Positions 1-7,548 of a DNA stretch of 8,977 bases are shown piece after piece. The position numbers were made by a program, and so were the translations under genes. Under the pieces are notes generated by a model. It made no database searches, was not told where the DNA came from, and worked only from the letters and a program-made list of their open reading frames with translations. The stretch covers positions 1 through 8,977 of the forward strand of contig CAMYKE010000085.1 of NCBI GenBank assembly GCA_947258895.1, read 5' to 3'. Position 1 is the stretch's first letter. Each line of letters starts with the position of its first letter. The stretch is from an uncultured Pseudomonadales bacterium. Lineage in GTDB: Bacteria > Pseudomonadota > Gammaproteobacteria > Pseudomonadales > IMCC2047.

Positions 1-634
1 TGCCGATATCATAGATATTCGCCAGCAGATTCGCATGGGTGAGAACTACGCCCTTGGGTTCGCGGGTGGAGCCCGAGGAAAACTGGATAAACGCGGTATC
101 CTCGGGGGCTACCTCGGCAACCATGCCGGGCTGGCTGGCGTCTCCCGCGGCGCTCTCCGGCAACAGTTGCTCGGCGATCAGGCTGTGTCCCTTCAGCCTG
201 GCGAACGCCGCGTGGCAGCCGTTGGCATCCGCATACTTTTGCAGCAGCGGGAAAAAGCTCGCCTCGGTGTATAAGTGGGGGCGTTGCAATTTGGCGAAGA
301 TGTGGAATGCCTTGGCGTGGTGTTCGTCACTGATGCCTACGGCAATCGGCACCGGCACAATGCCTCCCAGCAAGCAGGCCCAGAAGGCCTCGACGAAATA
401 CTGGTTGCTGCGCAGGAAGAAGATCAGTTCGTCGCCCTGCTGGAGCCCGTTGCGCTGGAATGCGCCGAGGGTGCGCAGTGCACGCTCACGCAGCTCCAGG
501 AAACTGTATTGGGTTTCACTATCGCTGGCTTCGATGTAGGTGATGGAATCATCGTCGCTGGCCCGGTCGTGCAGGGCGTCCAGCAGGGTGGCGTAGGACG
601 GGATTTCCGGGTTTGATTGCTGAGTGTCAGACAT
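1..634 (-). CDS. AMP-dependent acyl ligase (acyl-CoA synthetase or fatty acyl-AMP ligase), N-terminal part
   Basis: Partial gene: 211 codons are visible, read right to left from an ATG at 634-632, and the rest lies beyond the left edge. The family activates a carboxylic acid with ATP to an acyl-adenylate, then usually passes it to CoA or a carrier protein. The visible part is the start of the large N-terminal adenylation domain. The ATP-phosphate-binding A3-type motif is near residues 185-195 (FSSGSTREPKG), followed by VVLTHANLLANI. The usual second Gly of SGSTG is Arg here. A typical YSFLELRERA segment lies near residues 43-52. The start is 9 bases after the P450 stop, so the two are almost certainly one transcript. 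The ribosome-binding site is weak (GCGGAT). Substrate cannot be told: the choice between acyl-CoA synthetase and fatty acyl-AMP ligase depends on the missing part. The family call is secure; the subfamily is not. Confidence 0.88.
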   Translation of the reverse strand, partial: MSDTQQSNPEIPSYATLLDALHDRASDDDSITYIEASDSETQYSFLELRERALRTLGAFQRNGLQQGDELIFFLRSNQYFVEAFWACLLGGIVPVPIAVGISDEHHAKAFHIFAKLQRPHLYTEASFFPLLQKYADANGCHAAFARLKGHSLIAEQLLPESAAGDASQPGMVAEVAPEDTAFIQFSSGSTREPKGVVLTHANLLANIYDIG

Positions 635-643
635 GGGTATCCG

Positions 644-1945
644 CTAGCGTTGCTCCACCGACATCATAAGGTTATTCCGGGTACGAAGATTGATTGCCGG
701 TTCGAGTGTTATTGGTAGGTCCGGAATATACCGCAATTTGAAGCGCCGCGTCATGTTGGCGAAGTGCATCTGCATCTCGATCATCGCAAACTGATCGCCA
801 ATGCAGCGCCGTGGTCCCGCCGAGAACGGTATAAAGGCAAACTTGTTGGCGGCCGGGAAACGCGCTTCGAGGAAGCGGTCGGGGTCGAAGCGCTCCGGAT
901 CTTCCCATAGTTCCTTGTGACGATGCAGGTAATAGGGCGAAATCAAAATATCGGCGCCAGCCGGGATATGGTAATCGCCCAACTGGTCGTCCGCGACGGC
1001 TTTCCTGGAGAATAGCCAGCCTGGCGGATAGAGGCGCATGGTTTCGTTCAGGACCCGCCTGGTGAAGGGTAACTGCTCCAGGTCGGAAAAAGTCGGCGCG
1101 GCGCCTGGCAGGGCATCGACCTCCGCGTGTACCCGCTCTTCTGCATCGGGATGCTGGCTCAACAGGTACCACGCCCAGTTCATGGTGCCGGCGGTGGTTT
1201 CATTGCCTGCTACAATCAGGGTGACCACTTCGTCAATCAGGTGGGGATCCTGCATCGGCTTGCCGTCGCCGTCACGGGCGTCCATTAGCATGGTCAGGAT
1301 ATCCATCGCCCGGTCGGCGCGGGACCTGCGGATGGTCACCAGTTCCATGAGCACCTTGCGCAGTTCCCTGAATTTTACTGCCAGTTGCAGGTCGCGCACG
1401 GTATTGTCGACCAGCAGTGCAATGAGGCCGCTGCGTTCGTTGACCCATTCGAAATCCATGCTGAACAGGCCGCGCATTACTACTTCGAGCGCCAGGCGGT
1501 TGGTAGTGGTGGTAATATCCAGGGGTTCGCCGGTCGCGGCTTTGGTTTCCCAGTCCGAGATCAGTTGCCCGTTTACCTGGTGCATCATGCCCGCCAGTGC
1601 CATCAATACCGAGCGGTGGAAGGCCGGCTGCACCATCCGCCGCTGGGAGCGCCAGAACGCGCCATCGCTCGCGATGATGCTGTTGCCCAGGAGGATTTTG
1701 ACCCGCTCGAAACCATAGCCCTTGTCGTAGTTGCTGTTATTATTTACCAGCACCCGCTTGACATAATCGGGGCGATTCAGCAGGTAGGTGTCGGACTTGC
1801 GCTGGCCGGATTTGACCAGCACGATGTCACCGTATTCGCTGAACAGCTCGGGTAGCTTGGTGAAGGTCGCAGCGTCGATGTTAAAATCTATCGGCTGTTC
1901 CGGCCCCGGGGGTTTTAGCCTGGCTTGTTGTTGTGTTATGTTCAT
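644..1945 (-). CDS. cytochrome P450
   Basis: Complete 433-residue P450, a haem-thiolate monooxygenase that inserts one oxygen atom from O2 into an organic substrate using electrons from a redox partner. All signature elements are visible: C-helix WRSQR at 98-102, the I-helix oxygen-activation motif AGNETT at 246-251, the K-helix ExxR at 301-304 (ETMR), the PERF-type motif at 350-353, and the haem-binding loop FSAGPRRCIG at 374-383 with proximal ligand Cys381. There is no N-terminal membrane anchor, so it should be soluble. No reductase or ferredoxin gene is in the window, so the electron donor is elsewhere. The PERF motif and haem-loop style recall the CYP4/CYP102/CYP110-like fatty-acid hydroxylase clade; that is an impression from motifs, not a classification. 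Together with the downstream acyl ligase it suggests oxidation of an acyl or lipid-like substrate. The start is the first Met in the frame. The ribosome-binding site is poor (AAGGAA lies too far upstream). Confidence 0.95.
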   Translation of the reverse strand: MNITQQQARLKPPGPEQPIDFNIDAATFTKLPELFSEYGDIVLVKSGQRKSDTYLLNRPDYVKRVLVNNNSNYDKGYGFERVKILLGNSIIASDGAFWRSQRRMVQPAFHRSVLMALAGMMHQVNGQLISDWETKAATGEPLDITTTTNRLALEVVMRGLFSMDFEWVNERSGLIALLVDNTVRDLQLAVKFRELRKVLMELVTIRRSRADRAMDILTMLMDARDGDGKPMQDPHLIDEVVTLIVAGNETTAGTMNWAWYLLSQHPDAEERVHAEVDALPGAAPTFSDLEQLPFTRRVLNETMRLYPPGWLFSRKAVADDQLGDYHIPAGADILISPYYLHRHKELWEDPERFDPDRFLEARFPAANKFAFIPFSAGPRRCIGDQFAMIEMQMHFANMTRRFKLRYIPDLPITLEPAINLRTRNNLMMSVEQR

Positions 1946-2094
1946 TGCAACCCGGGCGCGCGTTCCTTGGGCGTTCGACAGCGGCTTATACTGTCAATTA
2001 CGTTTTTTTACGTTAGTCAGGAAGGTACCATAATTACATCGATAATTCCGGTAAATAGCAACGCCTAATTTACCCGTTACCCAAAGCAGATTCT
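1946..2094. promoter_or_regulatory. divergent intergenic region with weak promoter candidates
   Basis: This 149-bp AT-richer gap separates the minus-strand P450 operon from the plus-strand acyltransferase gene, so it should hold both promoters. On the plus strand TATACT (1987-1992) matches the -10 consensus at 5 of 6 positions, but the nearest -35-like TTGGGC is only 14 bases upstream. On the minus strand, TTTACC and TATGGT, 17 bases apart (within about 2028-2056), each match consensus at 4 of 6 positions. A TTGACA on the minus strand has no -10 at the right distance. A TTACG-T7-ACGTTA stretch (about 1998-2014) contains two ACGT palindromes and could be an operator, but nothing here proves it. 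Confidence 0.3.
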
Positions 2095-2808
2095 ATGGCT
2101 CGCGAACTAACTCCTGCCCGAAAACTCTCGTACGCGATTTTGGTACCGCTACTTGCTTTTTTAATGCGCATGCTATGGAAGAGCTTCCGCATCCAGATAG
2201 TGGGCGAGGAACACCTTCGGGACGCGGTAGCGTCGGGCCAGCCACTGATCCCCTGCTTTTGGCACCAGATGGATCTGCCCTTATCGGTATACCTGTTGAC
2301 CCGCAAATTGACGGGATTTAGAGCTGCATTCCTGGTCAGTCCTTCGATGGACGGCGAGATTGCGGCGCGGGTGGTCGAATCCTTCGGGGGGGGCGTGGTG
2401 CGCGGTTCCTCAACGCGCACCGGAGCCAAGGCGATGCGCGACCTGTATCTTGCTATCAGCGAGCAGGGCCTTTCACCCGCCAATACCCCGGATGGCGGCC
2501 ACGGCCCGATTTATGAGTTCAAGCCCGGCGCGGTGATGATTTCGCAGATGAGCAAGGTGCCGATGCTACCGCTGGCATGTGCGGCGAGCCACGCCAAATA
2601 CCTGAATACCTGGGACAAATTTATGATTCCACTGCCATTTTCCCGAATTGTCATTAAGCTGGGCCCACCCGTGCTGGCCGCCTCAAAAGCTGCGGGCGGG
2701 GATGTGGCCCGGACCACGGCAAGCATGCAGCAGGCATTGAACGACCTGACCCGGGACTGCCAGGAGCTGGTTGCCAGGCCGGCAGCGACCTCGGATAGCC
2801 CGCTGTAA
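2095..2808 (+). CDS. DUF374-type lysophospholipid acyltransferase family protein
   Basis: A 237-residue protein of the DUF374 branch of the lysophospholipid/glycerolipid acyltransferase superfamily, whose members are thought to transfer acyl chains to lipid acceptors at the inner membrane. A hydrophobic N-terminal segment (about residues 12-28) may anchor it. The first acyltransferase block is PCFWHQMDL around residues 53-61, with the presumed catalytic His57. The Asp lies only three residues after this His (HQMD), not at the classic HX4D spacing; I recall variation here in DUF374 proteins. RGSSTRTGAKAMRDL (103-117) and TPDGGHGP followed by FKPGAVMISQMSKVPMLPL (131-160) are the most diagnostic blocks. 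The exact substrate is unknown. It stands alone between the divergent P450 operon and lepA; the 153-bp gap suggests that it need not be co-transcribed with lepA. The ATG at 2095 has only a weak AGCAGA upstream but gives the family's usual N-terminus. Confidence 0.87.
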   Translation: MARELTPARKLSYAILVPLLAFLMRMLWKSFRIQIVGEEHLRDAVASGQPLIPCFWHQMDLPLSVYLLTRKLTGFRAAFLVSPSMDGEIAARVVESFGGGVVRGSSTRTGAKAMRDLYLAISEQGLSPANTPDGGHGPIYEFKPGAVMISQMSKVPMLPLACAASHAKYLNTWDKFMIPLPFSRIVIKLGPPVLAASKAAGGDVARTTASMQQALNDLTRDCQELVARPAATSDSPL

Positions 2809-2871
2809 ATACCCGTATCCTGGCGGCAACGGTGCACAGGGCGAGTGGCCCGGCAGCCACCCATATTCGCA

Positions 2872-2900
2872 TGGCCATAAGCCCTTAAATCAGTTAGACT
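2872..2900 (+). promoter_or_regulatory. possible sigma-70 promoter for lepA
   Basis: TGGCCA (2872-2877) and TAGACT (2895-2900) are separated by exactly 17 bases, and each matches its consensus hexamer at 4 of 6 positions. They lie in the 153-bp gap between the acyltransferase gene and lepA, about 60 bases before the lepA start. No intrinsic terminator is visible in this gap: the one short inverted repeat (GTGGC/GCCAC, about 2845-2860) has no T-run. The match is weak and could be chance; the location is the main support. Confidence 0.22.
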
Positions 2901-2961
2901 TGCGCTCCGATTTTTTGCTCCGTTCGCCCGAGCCTTTGCTTTCACCTGAATAACGACTTCT

Positions 2962-4761
2962 GTGACCGACCTCAGCCATATCCGCAATTTCTCAATTATT
3001 GCCCACATCGATCATGGTAAATCGACACTAGCGGACCGCTTCATCCAGCACTGCGGGGGTTTGAGTGCTCGGGAGATGCAGGAGCAGGTGCTCGACTCGA
3101 TGGATATCGAGCGCGAACGCGGTATCACGATCAAGGCGCAAAGCGTCACCCTTAAGTACGTTGCCCGGTCGGGCGAAACCTACCAGTTGAATTTTATTGA
3201 TACTCCGGGCCATGTGGATTTTTCCTACGAGGTGTCCCGGTCCCTCGCTTCCTGCGAGGGGGCACTGCTGGTGGTCGATGCCGCCCAGGGTGTGGAAGCG
3301 CAGTCGGTGGCTAACTGTTATACCGCGATCGAGCAGGGTCTCGAGGTGATTCCGGTACTCAACAAGATGGACCTGCCCCAGGCCGAGCCGGAGCGGGTGA
3401 TCGACGAGATCGAGAACGTCATCGGGATCGACGCCCAGCGGGCTATTCATGTCAGCGCCAAGAGCGGGCTCGGAATTACCGAACTGCTGGAGCAACTGGT
3501 GGAACTGATTCCGCCCCCGCAGGGCGATCGCAACGCGCCGCTCAAGGCCCTCATCATCGATTCCTGGTTCGACAACTATTTGGGCATCGTATCACTGGTG
3601 CGGGTAAAGCAGGGGGTGCTTACCAAAAAGACTAAAATCAGGGTGAATTCCACCGGGCAAACCTATCAGGTAGACAGCGTCGGCGTATTTACGCCCAAAC
3701 GCACCGAGACCGGGCTTCTGGAAGCGGGCGAAGTGGGCTTTGTCGTCGCCGGCATAAAAGATATTCATGGCGCGCCGGTGGGCGATACCCTGTTCGACGC
3801 CAATGCCCGGGATGTCCAGGCCTTGCCTGGTTTCAAGCAGGTTAAACCCCAGGTCTACGCAGGTTTGTTTCCGGTCAGTTCGGACGACTATGAAGCCTTC
3901 CGCGAGGCGCTGGCGAAACTCAGCCTGAATGATGCCTCGCTGTTTTACGAGCCGGAGAGCTCCGACGCGTTGGGTTTCGGCTTTCGCTGCGGATTTCTCG
4001 GCATGTTGCACATGGAGATCATCCAGGAGCGGCTGGAACGGGAATATGACCTCGACCTGATCACCACGGCGCCGACGGTGGTCTACGAAGTGGTGACCAG
4101 TGCGGGAGCGATCTTGCGGGTGGACAATCCCTCCAGGTTACCCGACCCGGCGACCATTGAAGAGATGCGTGAGCCCATCGTGCAGGCCAATATCCTGGTG
4201 CCCCAGGATCACCTGGGCAGTGTGATCACGCTGTGCACGGAGCGGCGTGGCGTCCAGAAGGATATGCAATTCCTCGGCAGCCAGGTTGCGGTGACCTATG
4301 AGTTGCCGATGATCGAAGTAGTGCTGGATTTCTTTGATCGCCTGAAGTCGGTGAGCCGCGGCTATGCCTCCCTGGACTACCAGTTCCAGCGCTTCGAGCC
4401 GGCCAGGCTGGCACGGATGGATATCCTGATCAACGGCGACCGGGTCGATGCCCTGGCCGTCATTATTCACCGCGACGATGTGCGCAACCAGGCCCGCCTG
4501 TTGACTGAGAAAATGAAAGATCTGATCCCGCGGCAGATGTTCGACGTCGCGATCCAGGCGGCGGTAGGAAACCAGGTGGTGGCGCGAACAACGGTCAAGG
4601 CGCTGCGCAAGAATGTCACCGCGAAATGTTATGGCGGCGATGTTAGCCGCAAGAAGAAGTTATTGCAAAAACAGAAAGAGGGCAAAAAACGTATGAAGCA
4701 GGTGGGCAGTGTCGAAATCCCCCAGGAAGCGTTTCTTGCGGTTCTTAAAGTAGACAAGTGA
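2962..4761 (+). CDS. lepA: elongation factor 4 (LepA), translational GTPase
   Basis: Complete 599-residue LepA/EF4, the same length as the E. coli protein. LepA is a ribosome-associated GTPase resembling EF-G, implicated in 30S biogenesis and translation under stress. The G-domain motifs are all intact: G1 AHIDHGKST at 14-22, G2 RGIT at 53-56, G3 DTPGH at 80-84 and G4 NKMD at 134-137. The EF-G-like middle domains contain [19 protein letters not shown] and [24 protein letters not shown] blocks. The LepA-specific C-terminal domain ends in the basic segment [29 protein letters not shown] region (about residues 560-585), nearly identical to that of enteric LepA. I chose the GTG at 2962 because it gives the conserved start before [16 protein letters not shown]; no strong ribosome-binding site precedes it. 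lepB follows 25 bases later, as in most gammaproteobacteria. Confidence 0.98.
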   Translation: MTDLSHIRNFSIIAHIDHGKSTLADRFIQHCGGLSAREMQEQVLDSMDIERERGITIKAQSVTLKYVARSGETYQLNFIDTPGHVDFSYEVSRSLASCEGALLVVDAAQGVEAQSVANCYTAIEQGLEVIPVLNKMDLPQAEPERVIDEIENVIGIDAQRAIHVSAKSGLGITELLEQLVELIPPPQGDRNAPLKALIIDSWFDNYLGIVSLVRVKQGVLTKKTKIRVNSTGQTYQVDSVGVFTPKRTETGLLEAGEVGFVVAGIKDIHGAPVGDTLFDANARDVQALPGFKQVKPQVYAGLFPVSSDDYEAFREALAKLSLNDASLFYEPESSDALGFGFRCGFLGMLHMEIIQERLEREYDLDLITTAPTVVYEVVTSAGAILRVDNPSRLPDPATIEEMREPIVQANILVPQDHLGSVITLCTERRGVQKDMQFLGSQVAVTYELPMIEVVLDFFDRLKSVSRGYASLDYQFQRFEPARLARMDILINGDRVDALAVIIHRDDVRNQARLLTEKMKDLIPRQMFDVAIQAAVGNQVVARTTVKALRKNVTAKCYGGDVSRKKKLLQKQKEGKKRMKQVGSVEIPQEAFLAVLKVDK

Positions 4762-4775
4762 CAAGGTAGACAGGT

Positions 4776-4781
4776 AAGGGG
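4776..4781 (+). promoter_or_regulatory. ribosome-binding site of lepB
   Basis: AAGGGG lies 5 bases before the ATG at 4787 and is the clearest Shine-Dalgarno sequence in the window. It sits in the 25-bp gap after lepA, which also carries an imperfect short repeat (TAGACAAG and TAGACAGG). It fixes the lepB start. Confidence 0.6.
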
Positions 4782-4786
4782 TTAGT

Positions 4787-5590
4787 ATGGATCTGGATTT
4801 TCCACTCATTCTGGTGTGCGCCACGTTCGCCAGTGGCGCCATCTGGTTGCTGGATAAATTCGTGCTGGCACCGCGCCGGTTGGCGGCATTCGAGGCGCAG
4901 GGGGGGCTGGCGGGAGAGACCGCCGGTCACGATACCGCGCCAGCGGAGCCGGCCGTTGTTGAATACTCGAAGTCTTTTTTCCCGGTGCTGGCGGCGGTGC
5001 TGATACTGCGCTCGTTCCTGTTCGAGCCATTCCAGATTCCCTCCGGCTCCATGTTGCCGACGCTGCGGATAGGTGACTTTATCCTGGTCAACAAGTATAG
5101 CTACGGCCTGAGGCTGCCGGTTGCAGGTACCAAGGTCGTGCCGATCGGCGATCCGCAACGTGGCGATGTGATGGTCTTCAAGTTTCCCAATAATCCCAAA
5201 CTGAATTACATCAAGCGCGTGGTGGGACTGCCGGGAGACCTCGTTGTATACATGGACAAGAAGCTTGTCATCAATGGCGATCCGATGCCGCAGGAACTGG
5301 TTGCGCACTTACCGCCGGCCGAGCCCCCGGTGCAGTTGCTGAACGAGCAATTGGGTGAGGTGACTCACCGTATCTACAAGAATATCGGCCGGCCGGGAAG
5401 CTTTGGTCAGTGGGTGGTGCCCGAGGGTCATTATTTTGTCATGGGCGATAACCGCGACAACAGCAACGACAGTCGCTTTTGGAAATTCGTTCCGGATAAC
5501 CTGGTGGTCGGCAAGGCCGTGGTGGTCTGGATGCACTGGGATAATTTCTTCAGTCTCCCGAGCTTTGCGCATGTCGGGTCAATAGACTAA
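4787..5590 (+). CDS. lepB: signal peptidase I
   Basis: Complete 267-residue type I signal peptidase, the inner-membrane serine protease that cuts signal peptides from exported preproteins. It uses a Ser-Lys dyad. Ser88 lies in PSGSMLPTL (85-93) and Lys143 in YIKRVVGLPGD (141-151). The conserved GDNRDNSNDSRFW block is at 220-232. Two N-terminal transmembrane segments are visible (about 3-22 and 62-79), with a charged, Ala-rich cytoplasmic loop between them, so the catalytic domain is periplasmic. The protein is somewhat shorter than E. coli LepB (324 residues) and nearer the Pseudomonas form. The start follows a strong AAGGGG site. It sits in the usual lepA-lepB operon, and the DUF4845 gene follows within a few tens of bases. 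It is essential in bacteria where tested, and nothing here is damaged. Confidence 0.97.
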   Translation: MDLDFPLILVCATFASGAIWLLDKFVLAPRRLAAFEAQGGLAGETAGHDTAPAEPAVVEYSKSFFPVLAAVLILRSFLFEPFQIPSGSMLPTLRIGDFILVNKYSYGLRLPVAGTKVVPIGDPQRGDVMVFKFPNNPKLNYIKRVVGLPGDLVVYMDKKLVINGDPMPQELVAHLPPAEPPVQLLNEQLGEVTHRIYKNIGRPGSFGQWVVPEGHYFVMGDNRDNSNDSRFWKFVPDNLVVGKAVVVWMHWDNFFSLPSFAHVGSID

Positions 5591-5605
5591 AGTTAGCAAT
5601 AGTCA

Positions 5606-5995
5606 ATGACACATGAGGATGATCTTGTGAAGCAACACCCCCAGAAAGGAATGTCGGTCCTGTCGATGCTGGTAGCCGTGGTCGTGGTGGCCGGTGGTAT
5701 GTTGTTGGTGATTAAGATTGCGCCCCTGTATATCGATGATATGACAATCGGCGGCGCCGTGAATGCGATGCGGGAGGAACCAGGCGTCTATTACTGGAAA
5801 AAGGAAGATATTAAAAAGTACCTGGCTACGAAAATGGCTGCGGACTATTCCCGGGACCTCGCCAGTGACGAGATCGCGATTAGCAAAGACAGCAGAGTCA
5901 TGAAGGTCGATATTAACTATGAGGCCAGGGTGCCGATTGTTTACAACCTGGATGTGGTGGCGAAATTTTCGCATCATCTTGAAGCGGCAAAGTGA
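5606..5995 (+). CDS. DUF4845 family small membrane protein
   Basis: A 129-residue protein (or 122 from the alternative start) of the DUF4845 family, found between lepB and rnc in Pseudomonas-like genomes; no function is established as far as I know. After a short polar N-terminus (QKGMSVLSM) there is one transmembrane segment (about residues 17-41), followed by a soluble domain with [20 protein letters not shown] and a C-terminal segment about [21 protein letters not shown]. The topology suggests an inner-membrane anchor with most of the protein outside the cytoplasm. Two starts are possible: ATG 5606 has no ribosome-binding site, whereas in-frame GTG 5627 has GAGGAT 6 bases upstream and is probably the real one. 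The stop overlaps the rnc start as GTGA, suggesting translational coupling. The genomic position could reflect a link to secretion or RNA processing, but this is speculation. Confidence 0.88.
   Translation: MTHEDDLVKQHPQKGMSVLSMLVAVVVVAGGMLLVIKIAPLYIDDMTIGGAVNAMREEPGVYYWKKEDIKKYLATKMAADYSRDLASDEIAISKDSRVMKVDINYEARVPIVYNLDVVAKFSHHLEAAK
5615..5620 (+). promoter_or_regulatory. ribosome-binding site favouring the GTG start of the DUF4845 gene
   Basis: GAGGAT ends 6 bases before GTG 5627 and lies inside the reading frame if ATG 5606 is used. No comparable site precedes ATG 5606. This supports the shorter 122-residue product beginning [10 protein letters not shown] (V read as Met). Confidence 0.45.
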
Positions 5996-6667
5996 GCCCG
6001 GAATTACCAAAAAAATATCGCAGCTTAACTGAACAACTGGGTTATACCTTCCGGGACTACGGTATCCTGCGGACCGCACTTACCCATAGCAGTCACAGTA
6101 AAAAACATAATGAACGCCTCGAGTTTCTCGGCGACGCGGTGCTCGGGTTGGTAATCGCTGAAGTACTCTACGACCGTTTCCCCCACGCTCGGGAGGGACA
6201 ACTAAGCCGCCTGCGCTCCCGGCTCGTGAAGGGCGACACCCTCGCCAGGGTGGCCAGGGAGCTGCAACTGGGCGAGTTTATCAGACTCGGGCAGGGCGAG
6301 ATGAAAAGCGGCGGCCAGCGCCGCAACTCAACGCTTGCCGACGCGCTCGAGGGCCCGGTTTCCGTTTGTCGAGATCGTGCCCGTTTCCGCCAAAACAGGC
6401 GAGAATGTCGATCGCCTCGCCGCACTGTCCCTTGACGATACCTTGAAAGATCCAAAGACCCGGCTGCAGGAATTTCTGCAGGCGCGCAAGCAACCCCTGC
6501 CCGATTACGAGATAGTCGCCACCAGCGGCATGGATCATGAGCAAACCTTCAGCGTTCAGTGCCGGGTTACGACGCTCGCCGAACCCGTTCTGGCAACCGG
6601 CAAGAGCCGACGGCACGCCGAGCAGGCGGCAGCAGCCCTGGCGCTGCAGGCTTTAGGAGTAAAGTAG
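5992..6667 (+). pseudogene. rnc: ribonuclease III, disrupted by a 71-bp segment of era
   Basis: RNase III cuts double-stranded RNA in rRNA maturation and mRNA decay. The gene starts at GTG 5992, overlapping the DUF4845 stop. Its first 120 codons are normal: the signature ERLEFLGD at 41-48 and all five acidic active-site positions are present (E41, E44, D48, D117, E120, aligned with E. coli E38, E41, D45, D114, E117). Directly after the E120 codon (6349-6351) the sequence becomes a 71-bp copy of era (6352-6422), and the frame closes at 6435, giving 147 residues. The rnc sequence resumes one frame over from about 6422 ([20 protein letters not shown]) with a complete double-stranded-RNA-binding domain to 6667. 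About 25 codons of the nuclease domain's last helices are missing. Total length, 676 bp, is close to the family's 681 or so, so the lost piece was replaced, not simply deleted. As written it cannot make RNase III. Artefact or true mutation is open. Confidence 0.92.
6352..6422 (+). repeat. 71-bp exact direct repeat, copy 1 (foreign position inside rnc)
   Basis: Identical over 71 bases to 7121-7191. Here it is out of place: in one frame it encodes the Era stretch [16 protein letters not shown] and onward, yet RNase III sequence lies on both sides. It begins right after the E120 codon of rnc. Its end, CGCCTCGCCG, probably coincides with a similar native rnc sequence (expected RLAALSLDD), which would be a short homology at the joint. 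The two copies start 769 bases apart. Confidence 0.97.
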
Positions 6668-6671
6668 CAAA

Positions 6672-7548
6672 GTGTCCGAGGAGCGGGATGCAAATGGCGT
6701 ATTGATCAAACGCTCGGGGTATGTGGCAATCGTCGGGCGGCCCAACGTCGGCAAGTCAACCCTGCTGAATTATATCCTCGGGCAAAAGATCAGCATTACC
6801 TCGCGCAAGCCACAGACAACGCGCCACCAGATCCTGGGGGTAAAGACCGAAGCGGACGTGCAGACCATCTATGTTGACACCCCGGGTATGCACCTGCGTA
6901 ACGAGCAGGCTTTGAACCGCTATATGAATCGCGCCGCGTTCAGTGCACTGCGCAATGTCGATCTGATCGTGCTGGTGGTCGATCGCACTGGCTGGACGGC
7001 GGAAGATGAGCTGGTGCTGGAGCGGGTGCGCATGGCCCGGACGCCAACCATCCTCGTCATCAATAAAACCGACCTGCAGGGCGACAAGGCACAATTGCTG
7101 CCTCATATTGAAACCATTTCGGCCCGGTTTCCGTTTGTCGAGATCGTGCCCGTTTCCGCCAAAACAGGCGAGAATGTCGATCGCCTCGCCGGACGACCAG
7201 ATTACCGACCGTAGTTCGCGATTTCTGGCCGCCGAGATCGTGCGCGAGAAGATCACCCGGCGCCTGGGCGAGGAAATTCCCTACCAGGTAACGGTGGAAA
7301 TAGAGCAATTCAAACAGGCCGGTGAGGTGATCCACATTAACGCACTGGTATGGGTGGAGCGCTCCGGTCAAAAGAAAATCATCATCGGGCAGGGCGGCGA
7401 GCAACTGAAAATCATTGGCCGCGACGCGCGCCTCGATATGGAAAAATTGTTTGACAGCAAAGTGATGCTGCGAATCTGGATCAAGGTCAAGCGGGGCTGG
7501 TCAGACGATGAGCGTGCGATCAAGAGCCTGGGATACAGCCAGGATTGA
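6672..7548 (+). pseudogene. era: GTPase Era, frameshifted by a deletion between the G and KH domains
   Basis: Era binds the 3' end of 16S rRNA and GTP and is needed for 30S maturation. It starts at GTG 6672, 4 bases after the rnc stop, with an AGGAGT somewhat far upstream. The G domain is intact: G1 GRPNVGKS at 22-29, G2-region QTTRH at 48-52, G3 DTPG at 69-72, G4 NKTD at 131-134 and G5 SAKTG at 162-166. After VDRLA (ending near 7190) the frame runs into a stop at 7212-7214, giving 180 residues. The Era sequence resumes one frame over at [12 protein letters not shown] (CCG at 7189-7191). The KH domain follows, with VTVEIEQF, the GQGG loop of [11 protein letters not shown] and the usual C-terminus [17 protein letters not shown], ending at 7548. 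By comparison with E. coli Era about 14-15 codons of linker are missing, best explained by a deletion of about 44 bp. Era is essential in most gammaproteobacteria, so an assembly error is likely. Confidence 0.92.
7121..7191 (+). repeat. 71-bp exact direct repeat, copy 2 (native position in era)
   Basis: This copy lies in frame in era and encodes the G5 region ([19 protein letters not shown]) that belongs in every Era protein, so it is the source copy. The era deletion begins at its right-hand end, within CTCGCCGG around 7185-7193. Thus both copies of the repeat adjoin a lesion. Confidence 0.97.

Noticed and set aside
39..616. Plus-strand open frames over positions 35-616
   Set aside because: They are antisense shadows of the acyl ligase gene, whose minus-strand translation has a clear adenylation motif.
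6349..6435. Programmed ribosomal frameshifting to explain the broken rnc and era frames
   Set aside because: There is no slippery heptamer at either site, and coding sequence is actually missing or replaced in both genes, which frameshifting cannot restore.
6335..6667. A separate 110-residue gene beginning at ATG 6335
   Set aside because: It is the 3' half of rnc fused in frame to the era-derived repeat. Its apparent start lies inside rnc in a wrong frame, and no ribosome-binding site marks it.
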